Shown here: one piece after another, positions 15,177-20,675 of the stretch | Numbering within the stretch: the stretch's first letter is position 1 | Layout of the letters: each line of letters starts with the position of its first letter | Virus record (IMG/VR): IMGVR_UViG_3300021957_000402 | Span: 1 to 20,675 of that record | Strand: one strand, 5' to 3' | DNA: 20,675 nucleotides | From: a virus | Position numbers and translations under genes: made by a program | The notes under the pieces: model-generated | Told to the model about the DNA's origin: nothing | What the model saw: only the letters and a program-made list of their open reading frames with translations | Database searches by the model: none

Positions 15177-18100
15177 ATGAGCGTAAAAGAAATTTCTATT
15201 AGCTTAATGCATAATGAATCAAATGATTCAAAGTTGGAAAGTAATGAATTTTTATCTTGCCAAGATTTAATTTGTGAGGGTCCTATAGCTGGTCTTGTTG
15301 ACAGCCAAGGTAATATTCTAAAATATTTATCTGATGTTGAAGACTCAAGTATTGTTTTAGGAAAAGGAGTTTATTTAAATGATGTTCCTCTTATAGATTC
15401 TAAATTAAATAAGTTTAATTTTGTTTCTCAAGGTTTTTATCTTTCAAACGGAACAGATCAGAAATATATAGGAAGTCGTTTACTTGATTGGCCTTCCACA
15501 GTCTTTAATTATAGACAGCCATTGCTATTAAACGAAAAAAACTTTGCTGGTGATGTTTTGAATCTGAAATGGGTGCCTCATTCTCCCCCAATAGACTCTC
15601 TAGTTTTCCCTTTTTCTTATAGCCGTTCTTCAGGTCAAATCGTGAAAAAGAAAAGGTATGCATCACTTCTAGATCAGGGACTTTTTAACTATTTCGGAGG
15701 TCTAGCTATAAACGATGGTGATCCATGGGGGGCGGCGATAGAAGCCGTAGAAGAGGCTAAAAACTTTTGTAACCCTTTTGTTCATGAGATAAAAAATAAA
15801 TTTACTGATGTGCTGACAGTTAATCTTTCGGTTGATCAGTTATATAATATTAGTAAAGATGGCAGCAACTTAGCTTCTGAAGTTACTTTTGTGGTAGAAT
15901 TTTTTGAAGATGGTTCAAGTGATTCAACTTACGTTTTTATACCTGTGAAGGGCATATCTAAAAACCCTTATGTTTTTCCTATTAATTTGTATTTAGATAT
16001 AAATACTTTTTTAGATAAAAAATATTATGTAAGAATTTATTCATTGACTCAAAAAATATCTGTTAATAATGCTAAAACAGTTACTAATATCAGTGTAGCG
16101 TCTATAGTTGAAAACGTAACTAAGATGGGCAGTTTTACTTACCCATATTCGGTTGTTGTCAATTCTCAGATTTCTTCAGCTCATTTTAAAGAGCAGCCTA
16201 CTAGGACTTTTGATTTAAAATTATTAAAGATTAAAGTTCCTGATAATTATGATCCTGAATCCAACTCTTACTCTGGTAATTGGAGCGGGGTTTATAATAA
16301 ATTTTTAAGATGGACTGATAATCCGGCTTGGATCTTTTACGATATTTGCACTAATGGCAGATACGGAGTAGGGAATGGTAAGGTTTTACTAGAAGATTTA
16401 AATAAATGGGAATTATATAAAATAGCTAAATATTGTGATGAATTAGTAGTTTCTACATCTCCAAGAGGCGCAAGTGAAGATTCTTTCACTTACAATCCTT
16501 CTGATACAACATGTATTTATTTAAGCAGAATATCTGAAGACGGGTCTGAAAACACTTTGGAGAGTTTAGTAAAAAAGTATCATCCGATTTTTACAACAAA
16601 AAAACAGTCTGACAATGACCTATTAGGGGCTGATGAGCCTCATAATTCAGTTATTTTTCTTTTTGATATTGATGATCAGGTTTCAAGTAATTGTAGGAAA
16701 TTTGTTTTCTCTATTTTAGAAGGAAGCTTTAATGTTGATGGTAATTTTGAAGAAGTGTCTGATGGTGAGCAAGGTTCAGTTTTTAAATTTCATTTAATTC
16801 CTTATTTCGGACCCACATCAGCTTTTGAAAAAGAGCCAACAGGTGAAATGTTGGAAGGTTTTAGAGAAGCAATAGAATCCCCTAACCTTAAGAAAGCTGT
16901 TCAAGAAAAAAATTTACAGGGTGTATTGGATAATTCAAAGATAAATACAGAAAACGGGGCCATGGATTATATTTTGACATTTATTAAAGAAAATTGGCAT
17001 AAGCGGTCTATAGACGATAAAAAGCATTTAGCGAATGAATATATCTACGCTCCGATTTTTTCTAACGAACAATCTTCTTTAAATTTAAGAGGAAAATGTT
17101 TACCTAGAACGCCCCGTTATAGAGACCCTTTAGAGCCTAGATTTACAGCGAATGTTTTTATTAATAACGAAACAGAATGCTTAAAGCTGTTAAATGATTT
17201 AGCTTCAATTTTTAGAGGTTTAACTTATTATAGGAATAATTTAATTACAGCTACAATAGACGTTGCAAAACCTGTTTCTTATATTTTTAATAACACTAGT
17301 GTAAAAGATGGGGTTTTTAATTATTCTACAGGTAGCTTGGATGGCAATTATAGTGTCGCGAAAGTTTTATATAAAGATAGGTATGGTAATTTCACAGATG
17401 AAGTTGAAATTGTGGAAGACAGTGAGTTAATTAGGGAATATGGCATCGTTTCAAAAGAAATACTTGGTTTTGGTGTAACTTCTAAAGATCAAGCTAGAAG
17501 GATGGGTTTATGGCTTTTAGCTACAAATAGATTCGAAAATGAAACTGTTTCCTTTTCGACTGATATGCAGGGAATACTTTTGAAGCCGGGAGACGTTATT
17601 CAAATAGAAGATTCTTTTAAAAGTGATTTCGCTTTGAATGGTAGAGTCTTGGATGTAAATAGATCAGAAAAATACATTGTTGTTGATAGGAAAATTAGTG
17701 TTGAGTTTGCGGGGAGTGAAATAAAGTTTTTGTATGATAGATCTTATAAATCTTTTGATGATATTTCTAGTTCAGATCAATTTATTGATCAAGAAAAGGA
17801 TGATGTTGTTTCACTTTTTATAGATCATATCGATAACAGCACTAATAGAGTTTACTTTTCTCAACCTTTGAATGAAGACGGAAGTTTAAATGAGGAGGGT
17901 TTTTCTAGCTTTTATAAAATTTCCGTATCTTCTCCGTTTATTATTAATATTGATTCGAGTGCTGAAGACAATGTTGAAAATAAAAATTTATACAAAATAG
18001 TAAGCATAAGTGAGCAAGATGTAAATGAATATTCTATTTTTGCCATGAAACATGATAAGAATAAATATTCTAGCTTAGATGATAATGTTATAAGTGAAGA

Positions 18101-18587
18101 AAAAAACATTTCCAAAAAAACCATTTCTTATTCTTCTTCAGAAAATATAGTTGAACTTGATTTGTCTGGGATGGAAGATTCTTATTATAGTTTAAAGAGG
18201 CTTCAATTGCCTACCATTAATCAAATGAATTTCGATTACTCTTTTTGCGAGTATGAATCCTCGTTATCTGATAAGAACAATACTTATTATGCTTCTTTAA
18301 CCTTATCTTTCGATTTAATTAAAAATTTTATTGAACTGCAGTCTGATCTTGGGAATAGTTACTATTCAGAAATCAATAAAATATTATCTGTTGGAGGAGG
18401 TTTTATTTGTAAGATTATTTCTGATAATCAATCAATTAAATTTAAAGTTCCTTTTTCTGAAACAGGAAAGAAAAATATCTTTTTGGGGGAAGCACCTAAG
18501 CGCGTAACTAAGTCTCAAGTCTTTGCTTTCCTATCTTTTGTAAAAATATATATATACGACATAGAAAATAAAATAATTGAAGTGTAA
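15177..18587 (+). CDS. J: J-type central tail-tip (host specificity) protein with extra internal domain
   Basis: This 1136-residue protein aligns by eye with lambda gpJ (1132 residues). Landmarks in order: 'FLSCQDLICEGPIAGLVD' (25-42); 'LLKIKVPDNYDPESNSYSGN' (349-368); 'NPAWIFYDICTNGRYGVG' (382-399); 'KWELYKIAKYCDE' (410-422); 'EPRFTANVFIN' (653-663); 'EIVEDSELIREYGIVSKE' (744-761), 'QARRMGLWLLATN' (772-784) and 'LKPGDVIQI' (802-810); 'LYKIVSISEQ' (938-947). Lambda has only about nine residues between YCDQ and EPRITCN; here the corresponding segment, about 425-651, is some 225 residues of unrecognised sequence. The C-terminal 160 residues do not resemble lambda's fibronectin-type and receptor-binding parts. 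J forms the trimeric hub that contacts the host. It starts nine bases after the I stop, without a Shine-Dalgarno. Confidence 0.92.
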   Translation: MSVKEISISLMHNESNDSKLESNEFLSCQDLICEGPIAGLVDSQGNILKYLSDVEDSSIVLGKGVYLNDVPLIDSKLNKFNFVSQGFYLSNGTDQKYIGSRLLDWPSTVFNYRQPLLLNEKNFAGDVLNLKWVPHSPPIDSLVFPFSYSRSSGQIVKKKRYASLLDQGLFNYFGGLAINDGDPWGAAIEAVEEAKNFCNPFVHEIKNKFTDVLTVNLSVDQLYNISKDGSNLASEVTFVVEFFEDGSSDSTYVFIPVKGISKNPYVFPINLYLDINTFLDKKYYVRIYSLTQKISVNNAKTVTNISVASIVENVTKMGSFTYPYSVVVNSQISSAHFKEQPTRTFDLKLLKIKVPDNYDPESNSYSGNWSGVYNKFLRWTDNPAWIFYDICTNGRYGVGNGKVLLEDLNKWELYKIAKYCDELVVSTSPRGASEDSFTYNPSDTTCIYLSRISEDGSENTLESLVKKYHPIFTTKKQSDNDLLGADEPHNSVIFLFDIDDQVSSNCRKFVFSILEGSFNVDGNFEEVSDGEQGSVFKFHLIPYFGPTSAFEKEPTGEMLEGFREAIESPNLKKAVQEKNLQGVLDNSKINTENGAMDYILTFIKENWHKRSIDDKKHLANEYIYAPIFSNEQSSLNLRGKCLPRTPRYRDPLEPRFTANVFINNETECLKLLNDLASIFRGLTYYRNNLITATIDVAKPVSYIFNNTSVKDGVFNYSTGSLDGNYSVAKVLYKDRYGNFTDEVEIVEDSELIREYGIVSKEILGFGVTSKDQARRMGLWLLATNRFENETVSFSTDMQGILLKPGDVIQIEDSFKSDFALNGRVLDVNRSEKYIVVDRKISVEFAGSEIKFLYDRSYKSFDDISSSDQFIDQEKDDVVSLFIDHIDNSTNRVYFSQPLNEDGSLNEEGFSSFYKISVSSPFIINIDSSAEDNVENKNLYKIVSISEQDVNEYSIFAMKHDKNKYSSLDDNVISEEKNISKKTISYSSSENIVELDLSGMEDSYYSLKRLQLPTINQMNFDYSFCEYESSLSDKNNTYYASLTLSFDLIKNFIELQSDLGNSYYSEINKILSVGGGFICKIISDNQSIKFKVPFSETGKKNIFLGEAPKRVTKSQVFAFLSFVKIYIYDIENKIIEV
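16449..17129 (+). other. Extra block of about 225 residues inside J
   Basis: This codes for residues about 425-651, between two segments adjacent in lambda J. It includes hydrophobic strands ('NSVIFLFDIDD', 'VFKFHLIPYFGP') and a helix-rich charged part ('LKKAVQEKNLQGVLD'). I do not recognise a family. Confidence 0.7.
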
Positions 18588-18595
18588 TATAAAGT

Positions 18596-20675
18596 ATGCC
18601 AGTTATTACAGGTCCAACAGGCCCTTCGGGTCCTAGCAGTTTTTTTGAGATAAATAGTTTAACTATAGATAATCTTGATTTTTATAGTGAAGTTGATTAT
18701 ATAGTAAGCCCGTCTGTTCATGGGTTAAGTTCTAACTCTAAGTTGATTTCAGCTTCTCTTCTTCAAGATAATGTTTCTTTTCAGCTGGATATATTTGACC
18801 CTTCTACTAGTAAGGTAATAACTGATTCTTTTGTAAAGTCTATTTACTTTTCTGGCATAAAAGTAGATTTATATGATTCGAATAGAAATTTTATAAGTAA
18901 TATAGTTGATTACACTAAAGACACTAATATAAGTTTTACTAGCTCTTCTTTAAAAGATTCTATAGAAATTTATACAGGTTTTGATAGTATAAATAATTTT
19001 AGAACGTTTTTTTTAGATTTTACTACTTGTAGTATTTATGGTGATAAAGATACGTATAGCAGTTTATTAACATATCCACAAGTAGAAATAACAGGGTTAG
19101 AGGTATTAAATACAAATCCAATACAAATAGCCCCACTTCTTAACGATTATTCGTACGCCAAAAGCATTTCAACTTATTTAGTTGCAGATCCTAATGAATT
19201 ACCTTCTGGAGATGCAAATCTTTATAATCCTGTTAGTGGGTATTCAAATCAGGATTTAGTTTATCAAAATAACAGGTCGAAAACTTTTTTTGAATTTAGT
19301 CCTCCTGCATCTGGGGCCGCTTATGTAGATTACACTAATCCTTTTAATTTTATATTTTTGCCGTATGATTATTTTAATACTGGTAGTTATTTTTCAAGCT
19401 CTGGGATTAAAACTTCTTTTTATGAAACAGAAGTAATATCTTCTTCAATAGACAATATAACAGGTTTCGTTTCTGCTTCTCAGAATAAATACGATAAGAA
19501 TTTAGATCTTAAAGCTTTTGTTAAATGGGACGCTATTCAGCAGCAGGAAAACTTATCATTTGAAGCTCATGTTAGCGAAAAAGGTAGTAATCATATAAGT
19601 TATGTCTTTAATAGCCCTAATACTCAAGTAGAAGCTATTGAATATATAGCCTATGGCACAGGCAATAAAATAATTAATAATTCAGATAGATCTAATTATT
19701 ATTCTGGAGTAGATTCTATTTTTAAAACTTATGGTCAGCAAGGTATTGAGTGGTCTGATCATACTTTATTTGTAGATAATTATAATTCTTTACCTGTCGG
19801 TTTCTATCCTACTGGGTCAAAATTAAGTAGCGTATCAGAAATTCGTATACCTGCTGGAGTATCAGATAGTCCAGAGTTATATTTCGTTTATGATTATGAA
19901 CCTTCTACGAATTCTTTTTCTATCTTGCCAAGTGGGGGTCAATATGCTGGGGATGTTTACACAGGTACTTATACTGGAGCAAAATATACTGGAGTTTATT
20001 CTAATTCAGAAGACTATGGGCCTTCGGGTTACGATGGTATATCAGGTAAATCTCCTATTTATGTAGATTTTGAAAGCGGCACGTTATTAGCTAAAAGAAT
20101 AACAGGGTTTACAGGTGAAATTGATTTTATATTATCTGAATTTGAGCCTAAGATTGAATTTAATGTAAAACCCAATAAAGATTACGAGATAAAAGTAAGA
20201 GCTTCTTATGAAGATGGAACTTCTTCTGATTTTTCAGAAACCTTGTTATTTACTTCAGGTCAAATATTAAATAATGTAGAAAGTATATTTTCTGGTAGCT
20301 ATGTTTTAGCTGGTTCTGGTGTTAGTGGTTTTGTTCCTTACTTTAGTGGCGACGATTTACTTGAAAACTCTGTTATTTATCAAAATGCGTCTGGGAATTT
20401 AGGACTGAATAAAATAGAACCATCTGGCCAGTTGCACATAGGTGGGGATTTATATATTGATAACGTTATAGAAGATGAAAATACTAATAAATTTTTAGTT
20501 TGGGATTCTTCTACTCGTTTAGTTAGTTATTCAACAAGTGGTGGAGGTGGAGGTGGTGGTTCAGGTTCTTCTGGAACTTCTGGAACTAGCGGCTCTTCTG
20601 GAACTAGCGGCTCTTCTGGAACTAGCGGCTCTTCTGGAACTAGCGGCTCTTCTGGAACTAGCGGCTCTTCTGGAA
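18596..20675 (+). CDS. Tail fibre-like protein, 3' end outside window
   Basis: The frame runs from ATG 18596 to the right edge without a stop (693 codons visible). It starts eight bases after J. The N terminus is a collagen-like tract (ITGPTGPSGPSS). A long beta-rich, Ser/Tyr/Asp-rich region follows, with 'YTGTYTGAKYTG' repeats near residue 460 and a fibronectin type III-like segment around 515-555 ('KDYEIKVRASYEDGTSSDFS'). Next comes the fibre motif 'LGLNKIEPSGQLHIGG' (602-617), also seen three times in the 591-residue protein. Then 'NKFLVWDSSTRLVSY' leads to a polyglycine stretch and Gly-Ser-Ser-Gly-Thr-Ser repeats. The likely role is a distal fibre attached at the J hub, possibly supplying the receptor-binding part that J seems to lack. 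The receptor domain would lie beyond the window. No good Shine-Dalgarno precedes it. Confidence 0.8.
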   Translation, partial: MPVITGPTGPSGPSSFFEINSLTIDNLDFYSEVDYIVSPSVHGLSSNSKLISASLLQDNVSFQLDIFDPSTSKVITDSFVKSIYFSGIKVDLYDSNRNFISNIVDYTKDTNISFTSSSLKDSIEIYTGFDSINNFRTFFLDFTTCSIYGDKDTYSSLLTYPQVEITGLEVLNTNPIQIAPLLNDYSYAKSISTYLVADPNELPSGDANLYNPVSGYSNQDLVYQNNRSKTFFEFSPPASGAAYVDYTNPFNFIFLPYDYFNTGSYFSSSGIKTSFYETEVISSSIDNITGFVSASQNKYDKNLDLKAFVKWDAIQQQENLSFEAHVSEKGSNHISYVFNSPNTQVEAIEYIAYGTGNKIINNSDRSNYYSGVDSIFKTYGQQGIEWSDHTLFVDNYNSLPVGFYPTGSKLSSVSEIRIPAGVSDSPELYFVYDYEPSTNSFSILPSGGQYAGDVYTGTYTGAKYTGVYSNSEDYGPSGYDGISGKSPIYVDFESGTLLAKRITGFTGEIDFILSEFEPKIEFNVKPNKDYEIKVRASYEDGTSSDFSETLLFTSGQILNNVESIFSGSYVLAGSGVSGFVPYFSGDDLLENSVIYQNASGNLGLNKIEPSGQLHIGGDLYIDNVIEDENTNKFLVWDSSTRLVSYSTSGGGGGGGSGSSGTSGTSGSSGTSGSSGTSGSSGTSGSSGTSGSSG
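20582..20675 (+). repeat. 18-base tandem repeat encoding (Gly-Thr-Ser-Gly-Ser-Ser)n
   Basis: Five identical copies of GGAACTAGCGGCTCTTCT run from 20582 to 20671 and the next copy begins at 20672, so the array continues past the edge. A degenerate lead-in (SGSSGTS) and a polyglycine run at about 20540-20560 precede it. Glycine occupies every third residue, as in collagen, but there is no proline. Confidence 0.95.

Noticed and set aside
10819-18124. Minus-strand open frames at 10819-11040, 11678-11905, 12416-12667, 14057-14248 and 17912-18124
   Set aside because: All are antisense to well-supported genes, with Ser/Leu/Ile/Phe-rich low-complexity translations and no start signals or spacing consistent with a gene.
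18541-18595. Promoter or terminator at the J to fibre junction
   Set aside because: The TATATATATA run lies in the J coding sequence, no -35-like partner stands out, the gap is only eight bases, and no hairpin with a T-run is visible.
20582-20675. CRISPR array
   Set aside because: The 18-base units are directly adjacent without spacers and are in frame within a coding sequence.
7623-20675. Diversity-generating retroelement target in the tip or fibre proteins
   Set aside because: No reverse transcriptase, template repeat, accessory gene or near-duplicate variable region is seen in the window. The missing 3' end of the fibre gene leaves the question open outside it.

Overview
The window is a stretch of the late structural region of a tailed dsDNA phage (Caudoviricetes) or prophage with a long, flexible, lambda-type (siphovirus) tail. 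All recognisable genes lie on the + strand, nearly end to end. The recognisable genes follow the lambda tail order: tape measure, M, L, K, I, J, then a fibre-like gene. Host and source cannot be read directly. The DNA is strongly AT-rich, most starts lack a Shine-Dalgarno sequence, and Gly-Ser-Ser-Gly-Thr-Ser repeats and short Gly-Pro-X tracts are present. This resembles uncultivated aquatic phages, but that placement is inference. No integrase, lysis, replication, tRNA or host gene is visible, and no stretch over 300 bases lacks a gene.

Layout. Bases 1-3954 are the 3' part of a large tape-measure gene that is open at the left edge. Bases 3955-7477 hold two paralogous beta-rich tail proteins (304 and 276 residues) on either side of a 591-residue fibre-like protein. 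Bases 7479-9383 encode a fusion of two lambda M-type tail-tip domains preceded by a lectin-like module. Bases 9386-12247 encode a 953-residue multidomain adhesin-like protein that ends in another lectin-like module. Bases 12249-14279 encode an L-type iron-sulfur tail-tip protein whose cysteine cluster is split by about 460 residues of inserted lectin-like and small carbohydrate-binding-like modules. Bases 14263-14592 encode a short K protein with only the JAMM peptidase part. Bases 14592-15167 encode an I-type tail assembly protein. Bases 15177-18587 encode a J-type central tip protein with an extra block of about 225 residues. Bases 18596 to the right edge are an incomplete fibre gene entering an 18-base tandem repeat.

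How the parts work together. By analogy with lambda, the tape measure sets tail length, M and L cap the tip, K and I act in tip assembly, and J forms the hub that contacts the host. The unusual feature is that conserved tip proteins here carry extra modules, several resembling concanavalin/LamG-type lectin folds, inside or next to their core domains. The tip complex may therefore display several glycan-binding modules as well as a terminal fibre. Family assignments come from reading motifs by eye; no database search was run.
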